From assembly GCA_030373325.1 (NCBI GenBank), contig JAUCZB010000016.1, positions 1 through 64,000 of the forward strand: a DNA stretch of 64,000 bases, in the 5' to 3' direction. Each line of letters starts with the position of its first letter. Within the stretch, counting starts at the first letter, position 1. Source of the DNA: Cyanobium sp. CZS25K. GTDB lineage: Bacteria; Cyanobacteriota; Cyanobacteriia; PCC-6307; Cyanobiaceae. The position numbers and the translations under genes are program-made. Positions 25,479 to 34,387 of this stretch are shown here, piece after piece. The notes beneath the pieces were generated by a model that was given only the letters and a program-made list of their open reading frames with translations, made no database searches and was not told the DNA's origin.

Positions 25479-26489
25479 ATGTTGAAAGCCACTTTTTCCC
25501 GTCGTCAACGCCGGGCCGTCGCCCTCGCCCTGATGGCCGCCCTCGGGGGAGGATTGCTGGCGGGTTGCCAGCAGCCGGCCAGCCAGGAGGCGCCCGTCAA
25601 AATCGGCTACAGCGCCTGGCCGGGCTGGTTCCCCTGGAAGGTCACCGAAGTCAAGGGGTTGTTCGAGAAGCAGGGGGTGGCGGCCTCCATGCAGTGGTTC
25701 GACGGCTACCTGGATTCGATCAACGCCCTCAACGCCGGCCAGCTGGACTGCAACAGCCAGACCCTCAACGACACGATCAGTTCCGTGGCGGGTGGGGCCG
25801 ATCTCCAGGTGGTGCTCCAGAACGACTTCTCCACGGGCAATGACCAGATCATCGCTGCGGCGGAGATCAAGACGATCCCCGATCTGAAGGGCAAGAAGGT
25901 CGCGGCCGAGGAAGGCACCGTCGACCATTTCCTGCTGCTGAAAGTGCTCAAGGAGGCGGGTCTCTCCGCCAAGGACATCACCTTCGTACCGCTCGAAACC
26001 GGCGCCGCCGCCGCGGCCTTCGCGGCCGGCAAGGTGGATGCGGCCGGCGTCTATGCCCCCTTCACCACCCAGGCCCTGAAGCGCCCCGGCAGCCGGGCCC
26101 TGGCCACCTCCAAGGATCACCCCGGGGCAATCAGCGATCTGCTCGTCTGCCGCACGGAATTCGTCGCCAAGAATCCCGAGAAGGTCCAGAAGATCGTCAA
26201 CGCCTGGTTCGCCACGCTGCAGACAATCAAGGACGACCCGGCCGGCACACTGCCGATCCTGGTGGAGCGCTCCGGAGTCAGCGAAGCCGAATTCAAGGAG
26301 TACAACGCCGGCACCACCATCCAGACCCTCGAGGAAAACCGCAGCAACTTCAAGCCGGGCACCACGATGCTGTCGCTTCCCTTTGCCGCCGAACAGATCA
26401 GCGCCTTCCTGGTGGAGACGGGCCTGGCCAAGACCAAGCCTGACCTCACCAACCTGCTGAATTCCCAGTTCGTCGACAACGCCCGTTGA
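25479..26489 (+). CDS. ABC transporter substrate-binding lipoprotein (NMT1/SsuA-like)
   Basis: A 336-residue periplasmic binding protein. The N-terminus is a lipoprotein signal (basic RRQRRAVALAL, then GGGLLAGC with the lipobox Cys). The mature part has the two-lobe fold of nitrate/taurine/thiamine-precursor binders (KIGYSAWPGWFPWKVTEVKGLFEKQG). Position in the guanidine operon, as for the sll1080-1082 genes of Synechocystis next to gdmH, suggests guanidine or a related cation as ligand. ATG 25479 is used; GTG 25476 is possible. It is separated from the GS-like gene by about 125 bases. Confidence 0.87.
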   Translation: MLKATFSRRQRRAVALALMAALGGGLLAGCQQPASQEAPVKIGYSAWPGWFPWKVTEVKGLFEKQGVAASMQWFDGYLDSINALNAGQLDCNSQTLNDTISSVAGGADLQVVLQNDFSTGNDQIIAAAEIKTIPDLKGKKVAAEEGTVDHFLLLKVLKEAGLSAKDITFVPLETGAAAAAFAAGKVDAAGVYAPFTTQALKRPGSRALATSKDHPGAISDLLVCRTEFVAKNPEKVQKIVNAWFATLQTIKDDPAGTLPILVERSGVSEAEFKEYNAGTTIQTLEENRSNFKPGTTMLSLPFAAEQISAFLVETGLAKTKPDLTNLLNSQFVDNAR

Positions 26490-26494
26490 GCACC

Positions 26495-27271
26495 ATGGCC
26501 CGGTCCCCCGCCCTGCGCCGCTTCGTCAGCCACCCCTGGGTCCTGGGGGTGCTTGGCATCCTCACCGTCTTCCTGGTGTGGTGGCTGGTCACCTCCAGCG
26601 GCATGGTCGACAAGCTCTTCCTGCCGGGCCCCGGAGCGGTGTGGATGGCGGGCACCGACCAGTTCCAGCGGGGCATCCTGGTGGCGGATGCGGCGGCCAG
26701 CATCAAGCGGGTGTTCATCGGTTTCATGATCTCGGCAGGGCTGGCCCTGCCGATCGGCATCGCCATGGGCACGAACCGCACCATCTGCCACTTTCTGGAG
26801 CCCCTGATGGCGCTGATCCGCTACATGCCGGCGCCGGCCTTCATCCCGCTGCTGATCATCTATTTCGGCCTTGAGGAACTCCCGAAAGTGATGCTGATCT
26901 TCATCGGCACCTTCTTCTTCAACGCCCTGATGATCATGGATGCGGTGAAGTTCGTTCCCTCCGAACTGGTGGAAACGGCCCTCACCCTGGGGGGCCGGGG
27001 CCTGCCGATCCTCACCCGGGTGGTGGCCCCCTACATCGCTCCCCAGGTGCTCGACACCTACCGCATCAACATGGCCTCCGCCTGGAACCTGGTGATCGTC
27101 GCCGAACTGGTGGCCGCCAATGAGGGCCTGGGTAAACGCATCAGCCTGGCCCAGCGATTCCTGCGCACCGATGAGATCTTCGTCGGCCTGATCGTGATCG
27201 GTCTGATCGGCCTGATGATCGATCTGGGTTTCCGCTTTCTGATGCGACGGGCCTGCTCCTGGGCCAACTGA
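26495..27271 (+). CDS. ABC transporter permease (SsuC/TauC-like)
   Basis: A 258-residue permease with six likely transmembrane helices, beginning with VLGVLGILTVFLVWWLVTSSG. The cytoplasmic EAA loop for contact with the ATPase lies at about residue 155 (ELVETALTLGGRGLPILTRVVAP). It follows the binding protein by five bases and precedes the ATPase by five. Confidence 0.88.
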   Translation: MARSPALRRFVSHPWVLGVLGILTVFLVWWLVTSSGMVDKLFLPGPGAVWMAGTDQFQRGILVADAAASIKRVFIGFMISAGLALPIGIAMGTNRTICHFLEPLMALIRYMPAPAFIPLLIIYFGLEELPKVMLIFIGTFFFNALMIMDAVKFVPSELVETALTLGGRGLPILTRVVAPYIAPQVLDTYRINMASAWNLVIVAELVAANEGLGKRISLAQRFLRTDEIFVGLIVIGLIGLMIDLGFRFLMRRACSWAN

Positions 27272-27276
27272 ACCCC

Positions 27277-28044
27277 ATGCATCTCCAGGTCTCCCAGGTT
27301 TCCAAGAGTTTCGGCGAAGGGCGTGATCGCAAGCTCGTTCTCGACAACATCTCTTTCGAGCTGGTCTCGGGCCAGTTCATGGCCCTGGTCGGCAGTTCGG
27401 GGTCCGGCAAGTCCACTGTGATGCGCCTGATCGCCGGTCTGGAGCGGCCCAGCGCGGGCACCATCCACCTCGATGGCGTGCCGGTCCAGCGCCCCGGCTC
27501 CGACCGCGGCATGGTGTTCCAGAAGTACAGCCTCTACCCCTGGCTCACAGCGGCCCAGAACGTCGCCTTCGGCCTGTCCCTCCAGGGTCGGGACAAGGCG
27601 GAGATCCGCGAACGCACCGCCTACTTCCTCGACGTGGTCGGGCTCGCGGATGCGGCCCGACGGCTGCCGCGGGAACTCTCCGGGGGCATGCAGCAGCGGG
27701 TGGCCATCGCCCGGGCCCTGGCCAACGAACCGAAGGTGCTGCTGCTGGACGAACCGTTCGGGGCGCTGGATCTGCAGATCCGCGAATCGATGCAGGAGTT
27801 CCTCCACGACCTCTGGAAGCGCACAGGGCTCACCGCCCTGCTGATCACCCACGACATCGAGGAGGCGCTGCTGCTCGCCGGCACCGTGCACATCATGGCG
27901 CCGCGCCCCGGCAGGATCGTCCACAGCGTCGACGTCCAGCTCGACCGCTCCGACCTGCGCCACCTGCGCGTGTCCCCGCCCTTCCTGGAATTGCGCGAGG
28001 AACTCGCCAGCCGCCTGCGCAGCCTGGATGGCGCCCTGCTCTGA
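27277..28044 (+). CDS. ABC transporter ATP-binding protein (SsuB/TauB-like)
   Basis: A 255-residue ATPase with Walker A (GSSGSGKST), Q-loop (FQKYSLYPWL), signature LSGGMQQRVAIARAL, Walker B (VLLLDEPFGALD) and switch His (LLITHDIEEAL). It completes the three-gene importer of the guanidine operon. The next gene (Rieske oxygenase) begins 34 bases downstream with no terminator between. Confidence 0.9.
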   Translation: MHLQVSQVSKSFGEGRDRKLVLDNISFELVSGQFMALVGSSGSGKSTVMRLIAGLERPSAGTIHLDGVPVQRPGSDRGMVFQKYSLYPWLTAAQNVAFGLSLQGRDKAEIRERTAYFLDVVGLADAARRLPRELSGGMQQRVAIARALANEPKVLLLDEPFGALDLQIRESMQEFLHDLWKRTGLTALLITHDIEEALLLAGTVHIMAPRPGRIVHSVDVQLDRSDLRHLRVSPPFLELREELASRLRSLDGALL

Positions 28045-28078
28045 GGGATCACTCCGTCCTGCCCACACCGTTCGTTCC

Positions 28079-29128
28079 ATGGACACCGCCACCGGGGCCA
28101 CCTTTCTGCCGACGGAGCTCTACGGCTCGCCGTCCATCGCCGCCCTCGAGCGCGAGCACTACGCCACCCGCTTCTGGCACCCCGTCGCCGCCGCCGCCGA
28201 TCTGCCGCTGGGCCATGTGCGGGCGCTGGAGCTGCTCGGTCTTCCCGTGCTGCTCTGCCACGGCAGCGACGGCCGCGTACGGGCCTTCCGCAACCGCTGT
28301 CCCCACCGGGCGGTGGCCTTCCGTTCCCCACAGGAGGGAAGCGTGGCCTGCCGCAGGCTGGTGTGCCCCTACCACGGCTGGACCTACGACCTGGGCGGCA
28401 CGCTGCTGGCGGCCGCCCGGGAAGGGGACTTCGTCGACCCGTTCGATCGCGGTGCCTGGCCGCTCGAGGTCCTCGGCTGCCAGGTGCGGGCCTCCCTGAT
28501 CTGGGTGGCCCTGGGGGCCGACCCGATCCCCCTGGACGACCAGCTCGATCTGGCGCTGCAGGAAGCTCCCGAAGCCCTCGCCCAAACCCTGGTGCCCCTG
28601 GCCTTCCACGAGCGGGGACTGGCCTGCAACTGGAAGATCGCCCACGACAACACCCTGGACGATTACCACGTCGCCATCGCCCATCCCACCACCCTGCATC
28701 GGCTCCAGGGCCCGGTGCGCGACTACCGCCATCGCTTCGGCACCTGGGCCAACGTGCTGGCCACCCCCTCGCCTGAGGCGGACGGGGAGTTCCTCACCTT
28801 CGGCCTGCCGCCGTGGAACCACCTGCTGGCGTGGCCGGACGGACGGCTGGCGATGATCCAGTTCCTGCCCGAAGCGCTGGACACCTGCCGGATGCAGGTG
28901 TGGCTGCTGGGGCCTGCCTCACTCCGGGGCGAAGGGGAGGCGCTGATGGCGGAGATGGTCCATTTCCTCGCCGAGGACCGCGCCCTGGTGGAATCGGCGC
29001 AGCGGGGCTACGGGGATGGCTTCCGCACCGGACCGCCGCACCGGCTGGAGGCCCGGATCCTGCACCAGCAGGCGATCTACGCTGCGCTGCTGGAGCCCTG
29101 GTACGCGTCGGGGCGGATGCCCAGGTAG
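28079..29128 (+). CDS. Rieske non-heme iron oxygenase
   Basis: A 349-residue oxygenase subunit. The [2Fe-2S] Rieske site is CPHRAVAF and CPYHGWTYDL. The mononuclear iron site is in the C-terminal domain: NWKIAHDNTLDDYHVAIAHPTT, with the Asp and two His expected. Such enzymes hydroxylate or N-/O-demethylate small molecules and need an electron donor, which is not encoded nearby. Close spacing behind the importer suggests that it belongs to the same transcript and acts on an imported nitrogen compound. ATG 28079 replaces the earlier frame start at 28028, which overlaps the ATPase gene. Confidence 0.87.
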   Translation: MDTATGATFLPTELYGSPSIAALEREHYATRFWHPVAAAADLPLGHVRALELLGLPVLLCHGSDGRVRAFRNRCPHRAVAFRSPQEGSVACRRLVCPYHGWTYDLGGTLLAAAREGDFVDPFDRGAWPLEVLGCQVRASLIWVALGADPIPLDDQLDLALQEAPEALAQTLVPLAFHERGLACNWKIAHDNTLDDYHVAIAHPTTLHRLQGPVRDYRHRFGTWANVLATPSPEADGEFLTFGLPPWNHLLAWPDGRLAMIQFLPEALDTCRMQVWLLGPASLRGEGEALMAEMVHFLAEDRALVESAQRGYGDGFRTGPPHRLEARILHQQAIYAALLEPWYASGRMPR

Positions 29129-29295
29129 GCGGCTTCCTTGAACAGGGCCCGCTTGGCATCGGCGTCCTGGCGCTGCTCGGCGATGGCGTAACGGGCGCGC
29201 AGGGAAGCAACCAGGGTGGCCTGACGCGGATCGGACCCTTGGCTGGAGCGGTTGGCCGACGGCGTGCCGGTAGGGGCGTCGATCATGTTCATCAC
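29077..29295 (-). CDS. Small hypothetical protein
   Basis: A 72-residue charged, helical protein whose second half (RARYAIAEQRQDADAKRALFKEAAYLGIRP) looks like a conserved helix pair. No family name is known to me. Its 3' end overlaps the Rieske gene by 52 bases tail-to-tail. Confidence 0.5.
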   Translation of the reverse strand: MMNMIDAPTGTPSANRSSQGSDPRQATLVASLRARYAIAEQRQDADAKRALFKEAAYLGIRPDAYQGSSSAA

Positions 29296-29308
29296 GACGT
29301 AACTCTGT

Positions 29309-30169
29309 TCACGATGAACACAGCTTATCGCTGTTCCCAGCTATCGGCTGACTGCGCAACCACCGCGTCATCGCCGTGTTGATCGTCAGCAGATCGGCCA
29401 CCGGTTGGTTCGTGAACGGCAGGGTGGGCAGGTAGCCGTCCGGCCCGAATTCGGGAGTGAAGCTGGGGGGCGGTGCCCCCCGATTCACCGCCCGTTCGGC
29501 GAACAGTTGCCAGCACGCCAGGTGGGCGGCAAGCGCCTCGGCATGTTCGGGGGCGAAGGGATGGGACACCTGGGGACCCTGGGCATGGCCCACCCGGGCA
29601 TGGATGTGGTCCACCCGGTCGGCCATCGCCCGCACCGGCTCCAGATCCGGAGTCATCAGCCGTTCGGCCACAACGCACCAGTGGCTCAGGTCGGCCGTCA
29701 GCCGCAGCCCCGGCACGGCCTCCAGCAGCGGCGCGATCGTCCAGGGCATGCCCAGGCAGCGGGACCGGTGGGTTTCGAAGCTCACCGGCAGGCCGCTGGC
29801 CGCCGCCAGCGCCTGGGCCTCGGCCAGAAAAACCCGTTGCCGCTCCAGGGGCCAGGCATCGCTGCCGGTGAGCACGGTCACCCGGTGGGGGTGGAGCTCG
29901 GAGCAGCGGTTCAGCTGGGTGGCCAGTTCCGCCAGGTGCTGCGCCGGCGTGACGGCCAGCTCCGGCACGTAATCGCCGCCGGTGACCACCTCCAGCACCA
30001 GGGGTCTGCCGGACTCCAGCAGGCGGGCGCGTCCGTCCGGGTCGCCGACCAGGGACGGATGGTGGATGTTGAGCTCCACCCCGTCGAATCCCCCCCGGCC
30101 GGCCGTCTCCAGGGCCATGGCGAGGGGCCCCTCGAAGCCCCAGAGGGAGAAAAACAGCAGGGAAGGCAC
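29309..30169 (-). CDS. TIM-barrel sugar isomerase/epimerase-like protein
   Basis: A 286-residue protein of the xylose-isomerase-like / AP-endonuclease-2 superfamily. Seen elements are GFDGVELNIHHPS near the N-terminus, VSFETHRSR with Glu and His, LTADLSHWCVVAE and DHIHARVGHAQGP, together a typical metal site. The start is GTG 30169 (VPSLLFFSLWG); upstream residues are shadow sequence. Its substrate is unknown. It is transcribed away from the desaturase-like gene. Confidence 0.75.
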   Translation of the reverse strand: MPSLLFFSLWGFEGPLAMALETAGRGGFDGVELNIHHPSLVGDPDGRARLLESGRPLVLEVVTGGDYVPELAVTPAQHLAELATQLNRCSELHPHRVTVLTGSDAWPLERQRVFLAEAQALAAASGLPVSFETHRSRCLGMPWTIAPLLEAVPGLRLTADLSHWCVVAERLMTPDLEPVRAMADRVDHIHARVGHAQGPQVSHPFAPEHAEALAAHLACWQLFAERAVNRGAPPPSFTPEFGPDGYLPTLPFTNQPVADLLTINTAMTRWLRSQPIAGNSDKLCSS

Positions 30170-30271
30170 CGGAGCGGCACGACGCAGATCCCACTCTTCC
30201 CTGCCGCACGCCCCTGGCGGGTAACCATCCCCACCGGGCGCCACACCCGGAGCAAGTGTCCGTGACGAACG

Positions 30272-31312
30272 GTGTCCGGCGGACTCCGAGCGGGACAGTG
30301 GAGCGACATCCTCTCCCTCCGCCGGCCAACGGCGACCTTCGTGACCGCCTCCCCACCCTCCGCCCCAGCGGTGGCCGGCCCGCGCACCGCCGGGCCTCTG
30401 CTGTCCGCTCCGCTGCTGGCGCGCCTCAACGAACGACGCGACGGGCCCGGCTGGCGCCGGCTGGCCTTCCACCTGACGGTGCTGGGCCTGGGCGCCCTCC
30501 TCTGGGGATGGCCCATGCCGCCAGCCCTCCCCACCGCTGCGTTCTGGGGCCTGCGGCTGGTGGGACTGCTGCTGCTGGGCTGGGGTCTGGCCTTCGGCTT
30601 CTGCGCCATGCACGAGTGCGGGCACCGCACTGCCTTCGCGAGCAAGGCGCTCAACGACACCGTGGCCTGGTGGGCCGGTCTGCTGAGCTTCTACAACGCC
30701 GATTACTACCGCCGCTACCACCAGTGGCACCATCGCTTCACCCACCAGCCGGGCCTCGATCCGGAACTGGAGGACGACCCGCCCAGCACCCTGGGGGGCT
30801 ATCTGCTCGAGCTCAGTGGCCTGCCCTGGTGGACCGGCAAGCTGCGCGGCCATGCCGCCGGCCTGCGCGGTGACTTCGGCGGCAGGCCCTACATCCCCGC
30901 CGAGGCGACCGCGGCCGTCACCCGCTCGATTCGGCTTCAGGTCGCCGTCTACGCCGTCCTGCTGGCCGCCTCCCTCTGGCAGGCCAACGGCGCCCTGTTC
31001 TGGTTCTGGCTGCTGCCGCTGGCCGTCGGCCAGCCCCTGCTGCGCTTCGTGCTGATGGCCGAGCACGGCGGCTGCAGCACAGGCACCGACGGCCTCAGCA
31101 ACACCCGCTCCACCCTGACGCTGGCGCCCCTGCGCTGGCTGATGTGGGAGATGCCCTTCCACGTTGAGCACCACCTCTACCCCTCGGTTCCCTTCCACGC
31201 CCTCGCCGAGGCCCATGGCCATCTGGCGCCCCATCTGGTGCACACCGGTCAGGGCTATCTGGCGGTGCAACGCGACTTCCTGAGCGATCCCGCCCGACTG
31301 GCCCTCCCCTGA
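30272..31312 (+). CDS. Fatty-acid-desaturase-superfamily membrane hydroxylase/desaturase
   Basis: A 346-residue membrane diiron enzyme. The three histidine boxes are intact: HECGH, HQWHH and HVEHH. Four hydrophobic helices flank them. The superfamily includes acyl desaturases, carotenoid oxygenases and hydroxylases of small molecules, so the substrate is uncertain. The start is ambiguous: GTG 30272 or GTG 30341, neither with a strong ribosome-binding site. It is followed by the alpha/beta hydrolase after 11 bases. Confidence 0.8.
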   Translation: MSGGLRAGQWSDILSLRRPTATFVTASPPSAPAVAGPRTAGPLLSAPLLARLNERRDGPGWRRLAFHLTVLGLGALLWGWPMPPALPTAAFWGLRLVGLLLLGWGLAFGFCAMHECGHRTAFASKALNDTVAWWAGLLSFYNADYYRRYHQWHHRFTHQPGLDPELEDDPPSTLGGYLLELSGLPWWTGKLRGHAAGLRGDFGGRPYIPAEATAAVTRSIRLQVAVYAVLLAASLWQANGALFWFWLLPLAVGQPLLRFVLMAEHGGCSTGTDGLSNTRSTLTLAPLRWLMWEMPFHVEHHLYPSVPFHALAEAHGHLAPHLVHTGQGYLAVQRDFLSDPARLALP

Positions 31313-31323
31313 ATCCCGATCTC

Positions 31324-32379
31324 TTGCCCCCCAGCCCCGCAATCCCGCGCCGTTTCGCGCTCGGGGACTTTCCCCTCGCTTCCGGGGGAACCCTTCGCTC
31401 CGCCTGGCTCGATTACCGGGTCTACGGAACGCTGGCCGGCGACCGCTCCAACCTGGTGCTCTACCCGAGCTCCTACGGCGCCTGGCCCGAGGACATCGAC
31501 TGGGTGGTGGGACCGATCCTTGATCCGCAGCGCTGGTGCGTGGTGCTGGTGAGCCAGTTCGGCAACGGCCGCTCCTCCAGCCCCAGCAACGCCGGACCGG
31601 ACCTGGAGGACGGCCGCTGGCCCGTCGACCACCGCGACAACGTGGCCGCCCAGCGCCGGCTGCTGGAAGAGGTCTTCCAGGTGGCCGAGCCGGCCCTGAT
31701 CTACGGCTGGTCGATGGGGGCCCAGCAGGCCTACCACTGGGCCGTGCTGGAGCCGCAGCGGACCCGGCGCATCTGCTGCGTCTGCGGCACGGCGCGCACC
31801 ACAGCCCACAACCGGGTGTTCCTGCTGAGCCTGCGCCAGGCCCTCACCGCCGATCCCCACTGGGATGGGCTCCGCTTCCGGGGGGTGCCCGAGCAGGGGT
31901 TGCGCACCTTCGCCCTGATCTACGCCAGCTGGGCCGCCAGCCAGCCCTTCTATCGCCGCGGCGCCCACCGTCAGCTGGGCTTCGCCAGCGTCGAGGCCTA
32001 CGTGGAACAGGCCTGGTTACCGGCCTACCGCCGCCATGACCCCCATGACCTGCTGGCCATGCTCGACGTCTGGATGGCGAACGATGTGGCCGCCGCCGCC
32101 GGGATCAGCGCCACCGATGGCACGGGCGACGGCGCTGGCGATCCCGATGCCGAGCTGGCCGCGGCCCTGGGCCGGATACGGGCCCGCACCGCCGTGATCG
32201 CCGGCCGCCACGACCTCTACTTCACTCCCGACGACTGCCAGGCCGAGGCCGCCCTGATCCGCGGTGCCCATTTCGAGGTCCTGGAGTCCGACCTGGGCCA
32301 CCGGGCCGGCAATCCCCGCGACGCGCCGGTCGAGCAGCGCCAGCTGCGGGCCGCCGTGGATCAGCTCTGCGCCGACTGA
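31324..32379 (+). CDS. Alpha/beta hydrolase, homoserine-acetyltransferase-like
   Basis: A 351-residue MetX-like alpha/beta hydrolase. The nucleophile elbow is IYGWSMGAQQAYHW, the acid lies in GRHDLYF and the catalytic His is in SDLGHRAG, all in the expected order. Similar proteins have lost acyltransferase activity and act as esterases or amidases. TTG 31324 is the only start that keeps the N-terminal strand. The gene ends in a short tandem repeat. Confidence 0.78.
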   Translation: MPPSPAIPRRFALGDFPLASGGTLRSAWLDYRVYGTLAGDRSNLVLYPSSYGAWPEDIDWVVGPILDPQRWCVVLVSQFGNGRSSSPSNAGPDLEDGRWPVDHRDNVAAQRRLLEEVFQVAEPALIYGWSMGAQQAYHWAVLEPQRTRRICCVCGTARTTAHNRVFLLSLRQALTADPHWDGLRFRGVPEQGLRTFALIYASWAASQPFYRRGAHRQLGFASVEAYVEQAWLPAYRRHDPHDLLAMLDVWMANDVAAAAGISATDGTGDGAGDPDAELAAALGRIRARTAVIAGRHDLYFTPDDCQAEAALIRGAHFEVLESDLGHRAGNPRDAPVEQRQLRAAVDQLCAD

Positions 32380-32412
32380 CGCCTCTGCGCCGACTGACAG
32401 CTCTGCGCTGAC
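32365..32412. repeat. Tandem 18-bp repeat across the end of the hydrolase gene
   Basis: The unit CTCTGCGCCGACTGAC plus two variable bases occurs twice exactly and a third time truncated. The first copy encodes the last residues and the TGA of the alpha/beta hydrolase gene; the others lie just after it. The array seems to come from duplication of the gene's own 3' end. Confidence 0.85.
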
Positions 32413-32456
32413 GGATCGCCTCCGCCTCCAGCTCCCCTTCCTCTTCACCACCCCCG

Positions 32457-33704
32457 ATGACCGATCTGGCCCGCTTCGCCGCCACCCATGGCATCCGCCA
32501 TTTCCTCTTCTCCTTCTGCGACCTGTTCGGGGTGCAGCGGGCCAAGCTGGTGCCGGCGGCCGCGGCGGCCGAACTGGCCCGATCCGGGGCTGGCTTCGCC
32601 GGTTTCGCCGCCTGGCTCGCCATGACCCCGGCCGACCCGGACGTGCTGGCGATCCCCGATCCCACCAGCCTGATGGTGCTCCCCTGGCAGAAGGACGTGG
32701 CCTGGGTGGCCACCGATCTGCAGGTGGAGGGGCAGGTGCTGGAGCAGTCGCCCCGGCGGGTGCTCCAGCGGCAGATCGCCCGGGCGGCGGCCCTGGGCCT
32801 GCAGTTCCGCAGTGGAGTGGAGGCGGAGTTCTTCCTGATGGACCCGGAACGGGACGCCATCGCCGATGGTCTCGACCGGCAGTCGAAGCCCTGCTACGAC
32901 CAGCTCGCTCTGATGCGCCACTACCCGCTGATCAGCGAACTGCTCGACGGCATGGAGAGCCTCGGCTGGGGGCCCTACCAGGCCGATCACGAGGATGCCA
33001 ACGGCCAGTTCGAACTCAACTGGACCTATGCCGAATCGCTGCTGACCGCCGACCGCCACGCCTTCTTCCGCGTGATGGCGGCCGCCCTGGCGGAACGCCA
33101 CGGGGTGCGGGTGAGCTTCCAGCCCAAGCCGATCCCGGCCCTCACCGGCAACGGCGCCCACCTGCACGCCTCCCTCTGGGACGAGGGGGGGCGCAACGTG
33201 TTCCACGACCCGGCCGGGGAGAAGGGTCTGTCGGAGATCGCCTACCGGTTTCTCGCCGGCCTGCTGGCCCACGCCCCGGCCCTCTGCGCCCTCACCAATC
33301 CGGTGGCCGGCAGCTACCGGCGTCTGGCGCGCTCCATCACCAGCTCCGGCGCCACCTGGTCCCCCTCCTGGATCAGCTACGGCGGCAACAACCGCACCCA
33401 CATGGTGCGCATCCCCGACGACCAGCGCATCGAACTGCGGCTCGGCGACGGCGCCGCCAATCCCTACCTGCTCCAGGCCGCGGTGCTGGCGGCGGGCCTC
33501 GACGGCATCGAACGCCGTCTCGAACCTGGCCCCCGAAGCGACCTGAACACCTACGTCGAGGCGCCGGAAGCCGCACTTCCCCTGCCCACCTGTCATGCCG
33601 ATGCCCTCGAGGCCTTCCGCCATGACGCGCCCCTGCGGGACGCCCTGGGGGCGCCGTTCTGCAGCGCCTTCGAAGCCCTGGTGGCCCAGCGCTCCGATGA
33701 TTAA
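32457..33704 (+). CDS. Glutamine-synthetase-family ligase, GlnT-like (copy 2)
   Basis: A 415-residue paralogue of the protein at 23988, sharing SFCDLFGVQRAKLVP, SGVEAEFFLMD, ADHEDANGQFELN, GNGAHLHASLWD and ISYGGNNRTHMVRIP. The N-terminus AGFAGFAAWLAMTPADPD resembles GlnT-type enzymes more closely than copy 1 does. It follows the alpha/beta hydrolase by 77 bases in the same direction. Its amine substrate is not known. Confidence 0.85.
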   Translation: MTDLARFAATHGIRHFLFSFCDLFGVQRAKLVPAAAAAELARSGAGFAGFAAWLAMTPADPDVLAIPDPTSLMVLPWQKDVAWVATDLQVEGQVLEQSPRRVLQRQIARAAALGLQFRSGVEAEFFLMDPERDAIADGLDRQSKPCYDQLALMRHYPLISELLDGMESLGWGPYQADHEDANGQFELNWTYAESLLTADRHAFFRVMAAALAERHGVRVSFQPKPIPALTGNGAHLHASLWDEGGRNVFHDPAGEKGLSEIAYRFLAGLLAHAPALCALTNPVAGSYRRLARSITSSGATWSPSWISYGGNNRTHMVRIPDDQRIELRLGDGAANPYLLQAAVLAAGLDGIERRLEPGPRSDLNTYVEAPEAALPLPTCHADALEAFRHDAPLRDALGAPFCSAFEALVAQRSDD

Positions 33705-34387
33705 GACCACCGATTGAGCCCACCGGGGGCACAACACCTCCAGGCGTCGCAAGACGAGCAGAACTGCCTATAGCCAGGGCGCTCCAGAAGGAAGAAACTG
33801 ACGTCAACAACCAGGAGGCTCCAGCGATGGAAGACACACCGCCCGGTCAGATTTCAGGAGTTCGTTGACGGCAGGACCCTGCTCCAACAGTCTTTATTCC
33901 TTACTACGGTTTCCCGATCTCTTGCAGGTCACCCGATGCATCGTTCAGGTGCCCACGGGTCAATGGAAACCGGCCCCTGGATGCCTCGGCCCCAGGTGCC
34001 TCCCTCGGCAGCTCCGACTCCGAAACCCACGACAGGGGACTCCCATGGATCCCCACCCCAGCTGACCTCTTTTCGATGGCGCGCCCATGAAGCAGGGGCA
34101 TCCTCGACCCCTTCCTCATCACCCATCAACGGTCCCCAACGACCCGATTGTCAGCATCTCTGATCGTCAAAACGTCACACCGACATCAACCCAGACATCA
34201 GACCAGTCGATACAAACCAGGGACGACAACCGTTCCACCCCAAGCCCGGCGATCCTGGACGCCGGGCTTTTTCATGGGCCCATCTGCCGTGGAGGGTCCC
34301 GTTGGCGTGGAGTCCGCCGCCGAGACCGGCCAGTAACCATCGGCCCATGGAAACCGCCTAGGTTTACTTAACAATTTGTCAGGGTCC
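33705..34387. other. 683-base intergenic region
   Basis: No convincing protein-coding frame was found; the short frames present have unnatural composition (Pro, Ser, Arg, His runs). The middle is poorer in GC than the flanks. It contains one strong intrinsic terminator (34243-34272) and, next to the glycosyltransferase start, an inverted repeat AAACC-GCCTA-GGTTT. A small RNA ending at the terminator is possible. Confidence 0.6.
34243..34272 (+). terminator. Rho-independent terminator
   Basis: A perfect nine-base-pair GC-rich stem AGCCCGGCG / CGCCGGGCT closes an eight-base loop and is followed by five T residues. It is over 500 bases from the preceding gene stop, so it may end a long 3' leader or a separate small RNA. 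Confidence 0.85.

Noticed and set aside
33904-34163. Several 60-75-codon frames on both strands
   Set aside because: Composition is Pro/Ser/Arg/His-rich without hydrophobic core or ribosome-binding site; treated as non-coding.
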